This document shows, one piece after another, positions 15,011-22,944 of a stretch of DNA of 64,000 nt. Made by a program: the position numbers and the translations under genes. Within the stretch, counting starts at the first letter, position 1, and the number at the start of each line of letters is the position of its first letter. The notes below the pieces were generated by a model. It saw nothing but the letters and a program-made list of their open reading frames with translations, did not search any database and had not been told where the DNA came from. The DNA is from Paractinoplanes polyasparticus (GTDB taxonomy: Bacteria > Actinomycetota > Actinomycetes > Mycobacteriales > Micromonosporaceae), in NCBI RefSeq assembly GCF_019710575.1, contig NZ_JAHWFK010000046.1, forward strand, positions 1 to 64,000, read 5' to 3'.

Positions 15011-15927
15011 CGGCGGGCCTTCGAGCGGCGTTGCGCCTCGTCCAGTCCGGCCAGCCGCGCCTCGACATCGGCGGGGCGCGGCCGGCGGGCGGTCAGCAGC
15101 CAGGGCAGTCCCCACAGCGCGTCCCACACGGCCAGCGCCGAGGTGCGGTCGTGCGGCACCGTACGGGCCAGGAAGGCGCTGCGGCGCAGGGCCGGGCCGA
15201 TCGGTCGGCGCAGCCAGGTGAACCACAGCGTGTTGCGCAGGCCCACCCGCCGCCGGTGGACGGCGTCGCGCAGCACCGACGCGCGGTGGTGCACGACCAG
15301 ATCCTCCAGGTAGCACAGCTCCCAACCCGAGCTGAGCAGGTCGGTGGCGAGCAACTCCTCCTCGCCGCCCAGCCAGAGCCGCTCGCTGAAGCCGCCGGCC
15401 TGCTCGAAGGCGTCGCGCCGCACCACCGAGGCGCCGGCCAGGAAGCTGCCCAGCGCCGGTCCGGGCAGCCAGTCGGGGCCGGGCACGGGCGAGTCGCGCA
15501 GCTCCTCGACGATCGGGTCGTCGACGCCGCGCGGCTCCACGACGATGCGCGCGTTCACCAGCGCCAGGCGGGGGAAAGCGTCGAGGGCGTCGGCCGCCCG
15601 GGCCAGCGAACCCGGTTCCCACCACGTGTCGTCGTCGCAGAACGCCACATAGGGCGTACGGAGGCGGGCGACCCCGACGTTGCGGCCGACCGCACCCAGG
15701 TTCTCGGTCAGCGGCACGACGTCGACCTCGGGGAACTCGCGCCGGACAGCCTCGGCTGTGCCGTCGGTGGAACCGTTGTCCACCAGCACGATCGGCGGCT
15801 GCTCGGGAAGCTCCCGCAGGCGCCGCACCGCCGCCACCGCTTCGTCGCGCCGCTGCCACGTGATCACGACGACGCCTGTCCGCTGATCAATCACGGCGGC
15901 CGGAATACCCGGCTCTTTCGCGGGCAT
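14998..15927 (-). CDS. Family 2 glycosyltransferase
   Basis: About 309 residues from the ATG at 15927. The longer upstream frame would run through the divergent SDR promoter and is unlikely. The GT-A fold is evident: VVVITWQRRDE, IVLVDNGSTDGT (nucleotide site), and the DXD-type metal motif CDDDTWW, followed by GEEELLATDLLSSGW typical of GT2 enzymes. Donor and acceptor are unknown. No membrane span is obvious, so it probably acts at the cytoplasmic face on a cell-surface glycan. Confidence 0.85.
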   Translation of the reverse strand: MPAKEPGIPAAVIDQRTGVVVITWQRRDEAVAAVRRLRELPEQPPIVLVDNGSTDGTAEAVRREFPEVDVVPLTENLGAVGRNVGVARLRTPYVAFCDDDTWWEPGSLARAADALDAFPRLALVNARIVVEPRGVDDPIVEELRDSPVPGPDWLPGPALGSFLAGASVVRRDAFEQAGGFSERLWLGGEEELLATDLLSSGWELCYLEDLVVHHRASVLRDAVHRRRVGLRNTLWFTWLRRPIGPALRRSAFLARTVPHDRTSALAVWDALWGLPWLLTARRPRPADVEARLAGLDEAQRRSKARRYVG

Positions 15928-15973
15928 ACCGTGCTGACCAGCACACCTCGCACCGTAATCAGGAGGTAACACC

Positions 15974-16846
15974 GTGGATCCGCGCAGCAAGTACCCCGGT
16001 CCGGCGCTCGACGGCGGCGACCAGGACCCGCCCGGCTCGACCAAGGCGATGCCGGACCGCCCGGACCACGGCGAACAGAGCTACCAGGGTTCGGGCCGGC
16101 TCAGCGGCCGCAAGGCGGTCATCACCGGCGGCGACTCCGGCATCGGGCGGGCGGTCGCCATCGCGTACGCGCGAGAAGGCGCCGACGTGCTGATCTCCTA
16201 CCTGCCCGAGGAGGAGGACGACGCGCGCGACACCGCCCAGTACATCGAGAAGGCCGGCCGCAAGGCGGTGCTGGTTCCGGGCGACATCCGCGACGAGTCG
16301 CACTGCCGCGCCATCATCGACCGAGCCCGGACCGAGCTCGGCGGCCTGGACATCCTGGTCAACAACGCGGCCTATCAGATGGCTCAGCCGGGCGGGATCA
16401 CCGACATCACGGACGAGCAGTTCGACCGGGTGATGAAGACCAACCTGTACGCGATGTTCTGGCTCTGCCGGGCGGCCGTTCCGCACCTGCAGCCGGGCGC
16501 GACGATCATCAACACGGCGTCGGTGCAGGCCTATCAGTCGTCGGCCCACCTGCTCGACTACGCCACCACCAAGGGCGGCATCGTCGCCTTCACCAAGGCG
16601 CTGGCCGAGGACCTGGCCGACAAGGGCGTCCGGGTCAACGCCGTGGCGCCGGGCCCGATCTGGACCCCGCTCATCCCGGCCACCATGCACGAGGAAAAGA
16701 TCAAGACCTTCGGCGAGGACGTCCCGCTCGGCCGGGCCGGGCAGCCGGCCGAGCTGGCCCCGGCGTACGTCTACTTCGCGAGCCCGGAGTCGAGCTACAC
16801 CACCGGTGAGGTGCTGGGCATCACCGGCGGCAAACCCGTCAGTTAG
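15974..16846 (+). CDS. SDR-family oxidoreductase (general-stress YhxC/YhdG-like)
   Basis: 290 residues. An N-terminal ~45-residue polar extension (SKYPGPALDGGDQDPPG) typical of the stress-type SDRs precedes the Rossmann motif TGGDSGIGRA, NNAA, catalytic Ser in TASVQAYQSS and Tyr-x3-Lys (YATTKGG). The NADP(H)-dependent reaction is unassigned. The start is GTG with AGGAGGT six to seven bases upstream. Divergent from the glycosyltransferase; its stop overlaps the next minus-strand gene by 8 bp. Confidence 0.88.
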   Translation: MDPRSKYPGPALDGGDQDPPGSTKAMPDRPDHGEQSYQGSGRLSGRKAVITGGDSGIGRAVAIAYAREGADVLISYLPEEEDDARDTAQYIEKAGRKAVLVPGDIRDESHCRAIIDRARTELGGLDILVNNAAYQMAQPGGITDITDEQFDRVMKTNLYAMFWLCRAAVPHLQPGATIINTASVQAYQSSAHLLDYATTKGGIVAFTKALAEDLADKGVRVNAVAPGPIWTPLIPATMHEEKIKTFGEDVPLGRAGQPAELAPAYVYFASPESSYTTGEVLGITGGKPVS

Positions 16847-17432
16847 CGAACAGGCCGACGACCCAGTGGAAGGCGTCCATGACCCACTCGGTCTGCTGCA
16901 GCCAGGCGAGGCCGACGCCGGCCAGGAAGAGGGCCGTGACCAGGTGTGAACCGCGTGCGGTGCGCCGGACACGGCCCATCTGGCGTTCGATCACCAGGTG
17001 GCCGACGACCCGGGCCAGGCAGAAGACGCCGACCGCGACGGCCAGCGTGACCACCAGCACGACCGTCGGCGTGCCGAACGGGCCTTCGCCCGACAGGGCC
17101 CAGATGCCCCAGCAGACGAAGGCGAACAGCACCGCGGCGCTGGTCCACTCGCCGCCCTGGCGCAGCTCGCTCCACTTCCAGCTGATGGGGTGGTGTGCGT
17201 GCGGCGCCGGGGCGCCGGGCCAGCCCACGCCCGTCGGCTCGTGCTCGGCCCGCGGCCGGGCGTTCACCTGAGCGCGGCCCTGGTTGAACGGCGCGGGCGG
17301 CGCGGCCTCGGGCGCCGGGAACTGCGCCGTCGGTGGGGGTGCACCCTGCGTCGGCGTGGTGGGCGCGTCGGCCCACGGGTCTTGTGGCGGCATGTCGAGC
17401 GTCCGCTCCGACCACTGCGGTTGCTCAGGCAT
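16839..17432 (-). CDS. Membrane protein with proline-rich cytoplasmic N-terminus
   Basis: 197 residues from the ATG preceded by GGAGGGGGA. Residues ~1-85 are Pro/Ala/Gln-rich and disordered. Three hydrophobic segments follow (around 95-115, 120-145 and 170-190). No recognised domain. The arrangement resembles small actinobacterial membrane proteins with intrinsically disordered leaders; function unknown. Confidence 0.7.
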   Translation of the reverse strand: MPEQPQWSERTLDMPPQDPWADAPTTPTQGAPPPTAQFPAPEAAPPAPFNQGRAQVNARPRAEHEPTGVGWPGAPAPHAHHPISWKWSELRQGGEWTSAAVLFAFVCWGIWALSGEGPFGTPTVVLVVTLAVAVGVFCLARVVGHLVIERQMGRVRRTARGSHLVTALFLAGVGLAWLQQTEWVMDAFHWVVGLFAN

Positions 17433-17535
17433 TGGTTCCCCCTCCGGTCGGGCGGTGCGTCCCACCCGCCCTCATCGAGAGTAGCGACCCGGCAAACCAT
17501 TCGCTCTCGGGCCCGCGGTCCGTTACACAAGTCCT

Positions 17536-18756
17536 ATGTTCGAATCCGTGCGCCTGCGCGCCGCCACCGACGAAGATCGGCGCGGGATCGCCGACCTGTT
17601 GCTGTTTGTCTTCCATGAGCATGGCACCGACGATCAACGTGACCTCGAGATGCGGATCATCGAGCCCGAGCGGTCGGTGGTGGCCGACGACGACGGCCTG
17701 ATCGTCGGCAACGCGGCCGTTCAGACGCGCGACCTGACGGTGCCCGGGGCGGTGATCCCGGTCGCGCACGTGACCGGCGTGGGCGTCGCCCCCACCCACC
17801 GCCGCCAGGGCCTGCTGACCGCCATGATGCGCCGCCAGCTCACCGACATCGCCGAGGCCGGCCGCGAGCCGGTGGCGGCGCTCTGGGCCAGCGAGACGGC
17901 GATCTACCCGCGGTACGGCTACGGTCCGGCCGCCGACCGGCTCCGCCTCGACATCCGCAGCCGTGAGATCACCGTCACCGGGCCCGAGGCGCCGGCCGGC
18001 AAGTTCCGGCTGATCGATCCGAAGGCGGCACGGGCCGAACTCGTCGCGGTGCACGACGCCGTACGGATCCACCGGGTGGGCTGGTCGAGCCGCCCCGACT
18101 ACTGGTGGGACTACCTGCTGGCCGACAACGACGCCATGCGCGACGGCGCGACCAACATGCGCGGCGTCGTCTACGAGACCGCGGACGGGCCCGTCGGCTA
18201 TGCCCTGTGGCGGGTGAAGAGCGACTGGGACTCACACGGCCCGGCCGCCGACGTGCGCGTGAACGAGCTGGTGGCGGGCGATCCGGGCGTCTACGCGGCG
18301 CTGTGGAGGTTCCTGTTCGGCACCGACCTGGCCCGGACGGCGTCGTACGACTTCGCGAGCGTCGACGAGCCGCTGCAGTTCATGGTCGACGAGCCCCGCA
18401 AGCTGGGCCGGCGCTACGCCGACGCGCTCTGGATCCGGCTGGTCGACCTGCCGGCCGCGCTCGAGGCCCGCCGCTACGCGACCCCGGTCGACGCCGTGTT
18501 CGAGGTGACCGATCCGGTTCTCGAGGCCAACAACGGGCGCTGGCGGCTCATCGGCGACGCTGAGAAGGCATCCTGTGTACGCACGGACGACGCCCCCGAC
18601 TTCGCCTGTTCGATCACCGAGCTGGGCGCGGCCTACCTGGGCGGCACAACGCTGGCCACGCTGGCCACGGCCGGCCGCATCCAGCAGTTCACCGGCAACC
18701 TGCCGTCGACCGCGTTCCAGTGGTACCGCCTGCCGGGCGTCCTCGAGGTGTTCTGA
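17536..18756 (+). CDS. Eis-like GNAT N-acetyltransferase
   Basis: 406 residues, the size of Eis proteins. Two tandem GNAT folds: the acetyl-CoA loop VGVAPTHRRQGLLTAMM (~82-98) and the conserved YPRYGYG (with the Tyr that acts as general acid in Eis), followed by a C-terminal SCP2-like domain. The chain ends in Phe, whose carboxylate is catalytic in Eis hexamers. Eis enzymes acetylate amines on aminoglycosides, peptides or polyamines; the natural substrate here is unknown. Confidence 0.88.
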   Translation: MFESVRLRAATDEDRRGIADLLLFVFHEHGTDDQRDLEMRIIEPERSVVADDDGLIVGNAAVQTRDLTVPGAVIPVAHVTGVGVAPTHRRQGLLTAMMRRQLTDIAEAGREPVAALWASETAIYPRYGYGPAADRLRLDIRSREITVTGPEAPAGKFRLIDPKAARAELVAVHDAVRIHRVGWSSRPDYWWDYLLADNDAMRDGATNMRGVVYETADGPVGYALWRVKSDWDSHGPAADVRVNELVAGDPGVYAALWRFLFGTDLARTASYDFASVDEPLQFMVDEPRKLGRRYADALWIRLVDLPAALEARRYATPVDAVFEVTDPVLEANNGRWRLIGDAEKASCVRTDDAPDFACSITELGAAYLGGTTLATLATAGRIQQFTGNLPSTAFQWYRLPGVLEVF

Positions 18757-18781
18757 GGGTGCTCGCGGTAGCGTCGGCGGC

Positions 18782-19222
18782 ATGGCTGAGCCCGAACGCC
18801 GCCGGCGTCGCCTGCGTCCCTCCTCCGGTTCCGCGGTGCCGGCCCCACCGCCGACCGCCGACGAGGCCGCCGGGCCGGCCGCGGGTGCGGCCGTGACCGA
18901 GCCGATCGCCGACCCGGTTCCCGAAGCAGAGCCGGCGGGGGCGGCCGGGCCGGCGCCGATCGAGCGGCTGGTGCGACCGCCGCGCAACGGCGGCAGCCGT
19001 CGTCAACCGCCCGGGCCGGGCGGCAACGGGGACGACCGGGAGCTCGAGCGCGGTCTGCGCGGCCTCGTCGGCTCGGGGTCGTCACAGGTCAGCGTGGGTG
19101 CGGCGCTGCGCGCCCGGGACGCCGCCCGCCCCAGCGAGCAGGATCTGGCCGACGCCGACCGCAACCTGACGATCGTCCGCCGGAACTGGGTGCCGCGGGA
19201 GGAACTGCCCCGCAACCGCTGA
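18782..19222 (+). CDS. Disordered hypothetical protein with conserved C-terminal motif
   Basis: 146 residues from ATG, with TAGCGT seven bases upstream (leaderless layout). Residues 1-85 are Arg/Pro/Ala-rich and disordered; the last ~55 residues (LERGLRGLVGSGSSQVSVGAALRARDAARPSEQDLADADRNLTIVRRNWVPREELP, seen as conserved-looking ordered sequence) are the likely functional part. It ends 3 bp before the convergent rpiB stop. No family recognised. Confidence 0.6.
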   Translation: MAEPERRRRRLRPSSGSAVPAPPPTADEAAGPAAGAAVTEPIADPVPEAEPAGAAGPAPIERLVRPPRNGGSRRQPPGPGGNGDDRELERGLRGLVGSGSSQVSVGAALRARDAARPSEQDLADADRNLTIVRRNWVPREELPRNR

Positions 19223-19224
19223 GA

Positions 19225-19701
19225 TCAGCTGGCCGGGAGCTCCGGCAGCGCCGGCCGGCTCGCCTCGTACTCGGCCAGCTGAGCGATGCGGCGGGCGTGG
19301 CGCGGGTTGCCCGAGAACGGGGTGGCCAGGAACGTCTCGACGAAGCCGGTGGCCTCGTCCAGCGTGTGCTCGCGGGCGCCGATGGAGATGACGTTGGCGT
19401 CGTTGTGCTGGCGGGCCAGCTGGGCGATCTCGGTGCGCCAGACCAGCGCGGCGCGCACGCCGTCGATCAGGTTGGCCGCGATCTGCTCGCCGTTGCCGGA
19501 ACCGCCGATCACGATGCCCAGCGAGCCCTCGTCGGCGACCACCCGCGCCCCCGTGTGCAGGCAGAAGGCCGGGTAGTCGTCCTCCGGGTCGTAGACGTGC
19601 GGCCCCACGTCGACGACGTCGTGGCCCTGCTTGATCAGGTGGTTCACGAGGTGCATCTTCAGCTCGTAACCGGCGTGGTCGGAACCCAGGTAGACGCGCA
19701 T
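19225..19701 (-). CDS. rpiB: Ribose-5-phosphate isomerase B
   Basis: 158 residues. Characteristic MRVYLGSDHAGYELK start (His9 phosphate region) and GGSGNGE with Glu72 as the base. This is the actinobacterial form, which uses Glu where the enterobacterial enzyme has Cys. Interconverts ribose-5-P and ribulose-5-P in the pentose phosphate pathway. It corresponds to the position of Rv2465c in the conserved block. Confidence 0.95.
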   Translation of the reverse strand: MRVYLGSDHAGYELKMHLVNHLIKQGHDVVDVGPHVYDPEDDYPAFCLHTGARVVADEGSLGIVIGGSGNGEQIAANLIDGVRAALVWRTEIAQLARQHNDANVISIGAREHTLDEATGFVETFLATPFSGNPRHARRIAQLAEYEASRPALPELPAS

Positions 19702-19728
19702 GGTCTCACTCTCTCAAAAATACGGCGG

Positions 19729-20643
19729 TCAGAAGGTCAGGCCCGCGCGCAGGTAGGCGGCGACCTGATCGGTGGCCACCCGGGCGTCGTCGATCACCGC
19801 GAGCTTGCGGGCGAATCCATGATTCACCCCCATGTAGCGGGTGTGCACCACCGGCACCCCGGCCGAGAGCAGCGCGTCGGCGTAGTCGGCGCCCTCGTCG
19901 CGCAGGGCGTCGTACTCGGCCGTGATGATCAGCGCGGGCGGCAGGCCGGCCAGGTCGTCCGCGGCCAGCGGGGCCACGTCGGGCGTGAACCGGGTCAGCG
20001 GGTCGGGGGCGTACATCGTCCAGGCCCGCTGCATCGAGGCCCGGTCGAGGCCGTACGAGCCGACCTCGTCGTACGACTCGGAGGCGGTCATCGGGTCGAT
20101 GGCGGGGTAGATGAGCACCTGGAGGTCGAGCGGGGTCGCCGCGTCGCGCTGCCGCCGGGCCACGACCGTGGCCAGCTGGCCACCCGCGCTGTCGCCGCCG
20201 ATGGCCAGCCGTGAAGGGTCGACGCCGAGCTCGGCGCCGGCCTTGCGCACGTACGCGATGACCGTCTCGACATCGTCCAGAGCGGCCGGGAAGACGTGTT
20301 CGGGCGCGAGCCGATAGCCGACGGAGAGCACCGCGCAGCCGGACCGGTCGGCGATACGCCGGCACGCCCGGTCGACCGTCTCGATGCTGCCGTAGCACCA
20401 GCCGCCGCCGTGCACGTAGACGAACACGGGCGCGTCGACCCGGGCGGCGTAGAGCCGGGCCGGCACTCCCCCGGCGTCGACGTCGGCCACCACCGGCAGT
20501 GGCAGGGCCGGGCCGCACTCGGCCTCGTTCGAGTCCTCCATCGCCTGCCGCAGGAACTGCAGGATTTCGTACGAGTCGGAGAGCTCAGCCGGCGGCCGGG
20601 CACGCAGCCCGGCCGCCGTAATGATTTGTCGCTTAAGCGTCAT
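19729..20643 (-). CDS. Alpha/beta hydrolase, HSL-type esterase
   Basis: 304 residues. Oxyanion motif HGGGW at 78-82 and nucleophile Ser152 in GDSAG mark the hormone-sensitive-lipase branch; Asp in EYDALRDEG and His in GVNHGF complete the triad. Acts on short-chain esters, substrate unknown. It lies 27 bp upstream of rpiB on the same strand, so co-transcription is likely. In the M. tuberculosis block lipP occupies a comparable position but is a different (beta-lactamase-type) esterase. Confidence 0.88.
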   Translation of the reverse strand: MTLKRQIITAAGLRARPPAELSDSYEILQFLRQAMEDSNEAECGPALPLPVVADVDAGGVPARLYAARVDAPVFVYVHGGGWCYGSIETVDRACRRIADRSGCAVLSVGYRLAPEHVFPAALDDVETVIAYVRKAGAELGVDPSRLAIGGDSAGGQLATVVARRQRDAATPLDLQVLIYPAIDPMTASESYDEVGSYGLDRASMQRAWTMYAPDPLTRFTPDVAPLAADDLAGLPPALIITAEYDALRDEGADYADALLSAGVPVVHTRYMGVNHGFARKLAVIDDARVATDQVAAYLRAGLTF

Positions 20644-20685
20644 TTTTATGGGTGGTGGGTGGGGTGGTCGGATGGGGGTTCAGCA

Positions 20686-21882
20686 TCAGTCGAGCTGGCT
20701 GAGGACTAGACCGCCCCGCGCCTTGGGCGTGAACCACGTGCTCTTGCGGGGCAGCTTCTGCCGTTCGAGATTCACCCGGACGAAGTCGTCGACGGTGACC
20801 GGCGCGATCAGCACGGCCAGCTCGGACCGGCCGGCCTCGACCTCGCCGCGCAGCCATTCGGCCGGGTAGTCACCGCCCACGTAGTTGATCCGCTTGTCGC
20901 CGGGATCGAGCCCCAGGGCGTCGCGCAGCAGCACCCGCTCGACCAGCGCGTGGTCGAGGTTGTCGACGTCGGCCAGGTTGGTGTTGACCGGCAGGCCGAC
21001 GGCGAAGGACCGCCCGGCCGAATACAGCTCGATGGTGCCCTTGCCCGGCGTGCGCGCGGGCCGCGGCACCTCGGTGACCGTCGCCCCGGCCTCACGAAGC
21101 CGCGCGAGCAGCTCGTCGAGGGGCAGCGGCAGCTCGCTGACCAGGCGGTTGTAGGGCTGGATGGCGACCGAGGCGGGCGTCGTGACGACGGCCAGGAAGC
21201 GCGGCAGGCCGGCGGTCTGCGCGGCCAGGCTGCGGTGGTTGCCGTCGGCCACGACCAGCTCGCCCCCGCCGGCCAGGGCGGTCAGCTCGTCCTGCTGGGG
21301 GCCGGGACCGAGCAGCCAGATGGCGTGGGTGCGGCCGGTCTGGTCGACGTCGGTCGCAGCCGGGGCGCCCGCCGCGTCGGTGGCGGCGGCCAGGGCCGCG
21401 TGCAGCTGCTCGCCCTTGCCGGTCTGCAGCAACAGGACCGGGGACAGCAGCGTCCCCACCGCCTCGGCCAGGGCCACGCGCTCGCGGACCTTCTCGAGGA
21501 AGACGTCCTCGTTGCGGATGACCAGGCCCGGCTCGTCGGCGCTGGTCGAGATCTGGTCGGTGTCGACCAGGCACCACAGCCCGTACGCGGGGGGCTCGCC
21601 CGCCGCGGTGATCCGGTAGAGCACGACGACCTCGTCGGCCGGCGTGTAGAGGCCCTCGGCGCGCTCGAGCGCGAGCCGGGCCACCGCGTCGGGCAGCGAG
21701 GCGGCAAAGGTCTTGCCCAGTGACTCGGGTGCCAGGTGCGGCATCTCGACAGCGAGTGAACTATGCGGATTGTCGGCGATGATGGACGTTATTTCGGCGT
21801 CGTCGGCGAATTCGTCGTAGTTCTGGGCGCCCGTGCCACCAGTGGTGACCCAGGCCCGGCTGATCGGGTGCACGACCGTCAT
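20686..21882 (-). CDS. DUF1015-family protein
   Basis: 398 residues from the ATG at 21882; TAACTT lies eight bases upstream. The family's features are present: HPISRAWVTT start, DADEITSIIADNP-type early region, the ELVVADGNHRSLAA motif (H-R-S near the middle) and the KRINYVGGDYPAEWL segment. The domain is widespread, often near serine or NAD metabolism genes, with no established activity. Confidence 0.8.
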   Translation of the reverse strand: MTVVHPISRAWVTTGGTGAQNYDEFADDAEITSIIADNPHSSLAVEMPHLAPESLGKTFAASLPDAVARLALERAEGLYTPADEVVVLYRITAAGEPPAYGLWCLVDTDQISTSADEPGLVIRNEDVFLEKVRERVALAEAVGTLLSPVLLLQTGKGEQLHAALAAATDAAGAPAATDVDQTGRTHAIWLLGPGPQQDELTALAGGGELVVADGNHRSLAAQTAGLPRFLAVVTTPASVAIQPYNRLVSELPLPLDELLARLREAGATVTEVPRPARTPGKGTIELYSAGRSFAVGLPVNTNLADVDNLDHALVERVLLRDALGLDPGDKRINYVGGDYPAEWLRGEVEAGRSELAVLIAPVTVDDFVRVNLERQKLPRKSTWFTPKARGGLVLSQLD

Positions 21883-21893
21883 GACACAAGAAG

Positions 21894-22136
21894 TTACCGG
21901 GCCGCCCCACGGTGCCGTCCGACGGGCATGTTGCCCCGTGACCTGGCCAGCTGGCCGCGGCGCCAACTGCCGACCGGGCGTTCGACCGGCACTGCCGAGA
22001 CCGTGACCGGCGGCGCCACCAGCGCGGCCAGCTCGGGCGGGAGGTTTACCCAGTCATCACGGTGCACCGCGATGGCCGACAGGGCGACGGCGTCGGAGTC
22101 AGTCATTTCCGCCTCGTCGTGGAATGAGGTGTGCAT
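21894..22136 (-). CDS. Small hypothetical protein
   Basis: 80 residues from the ATG at 22136 (alternative ATG at 22103 preceded by GAGGCGGAA). Contains an ordered core HRDDWVNLPPELAALVAPPVTVSAVPVERPVGSW-like stretch and an Arg-rich tail. It fits between the DsbA-like gene and the DUF1015 gene on the same strand. No family recognised; coding status uncertain. Confidence 0.4.
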   Translation of the reverse strand: MHTSFHDEAEMTDSDAVALSAIAVHRDDWVNLPPELAALVAPPVTVSAVPVERPVGSWRRGQLARSRGNMPVGRHRGAAR

Positions 22137-22185
22137 CACCTCATCCAACGACGTGGCGGACCGGCCGGTAGCGCTTTCGCCGGGA

Positions 22186-22815
22186 TCAGTCGAATACCGG
22201 ACCGATGTCACGTGTGCGCTTGATCTCGTAGAAACCGGGAGTGCCGGCGACCAGCATCACGCCGTCCCACAGGCGGCCCGCGGCCTCGCCCTTGGGGGCC
22301 GGGGTGACGACCGGGCCGAAGAAGGCGATCTTCTCGTCGCCGCCGCCGGGGCCGGGCGCGTGGATGACCGGGGTGCCGACGTCCATCCCGACCGGCTTCA
22401 TGCCCGCGTCGTGGCTGCCACGCAGCGCGTCGTCCCAGGCGTTGCTGCCGGCCGCGTCGGCCAGCGCCGGGTCGAGGCCGGCCTCGGTCAGCGCCTCGGT
22501 GTAGAGCTGCTCGCCGAACTCGTACTTGCGCAGGTGGATCCGGGTGCCGAGGGCGGTGTAGAGGTCGCGGAGCACCTGCGGGCCGGCGGCCTCCTCGGCG
22601 GCGATGCAGACCCGTACGGGACCCCAGGCCTTCTCGAGGAAGCTGGTGTACTCCGAAGGCAGGTCGCGGCCCTGGTTGAGCACGGCCAGGCTCATCACGT
22701 TGAACCGGATGTCGAGGGGGCGGACCTTCTCGACCTCCAGCAGCCAGCGCGAGGTAATCCAGGCCCAGGGGCAGGCGGGGTCGAACCACATGTCGACCGT
22801 GGCGCGTTCAGTCAT
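22186..22815 (-). CDS. DsbA-fold protein, Rv2466c-like (mycothiol-dependent reductase family)
   Basis: 209 residues. Strong resemblance to the mycobacterial nitroreductase Rv2466c: WFDP-x-CPW at the active site, ITSRWLLEVEKVR, VMSLAVLN, AWGPVR and the C-terminal KRTR. The active site is CPWA, with Cys15 kept and the second Cys replaced by Ala18, so it can only work as a monothiol, for instance through a mixed disulfide with mycothiol. Preceded by GGAGGAG. Divergent from pepN, as Rv2466c is from Rv2467. Confidence 0.85.
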   Translation of the reverse strand: MTERATVDMWFDPACPWAWITSRWLLEVEKVRPLDIRFNVMSLAVLNQGRDLPSEYTSFLEKAWGPVRVCIAAEEAAGPQVLRDLYTALGTRIHLRKYEFGEQLYTEALTEAGLDPALADAAGSNAWDDALRGSHDAGMKPVGMDVGTPVIHAPGPGGGDEKIAFFGPVVTPAPKGEAAGRLWDGVMLVAGTPGFYEIKRTRDIGPVFD

Positions 22816-22944
22816 GAGTCAGATACTCCTCCACGCAACTATCTGGTGTCGCTATCGCCGCGGGTTGTGGTCCGGGTGAGGTGGGACACCTCGCGTCCGC
22901 CTAGGCTGGCGGAGGAAAGCTTGTGCGCTCAGAGGAGAGTGGCT

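Noticed and set aside
21763..22944. Long N-terminal extension of PepN reading back to 21763
   Set aside because: It runs antisense through the DsbA-like gene and the DUF1015 start; composition is not coding and a good ribosome site precedes GTG 22945.
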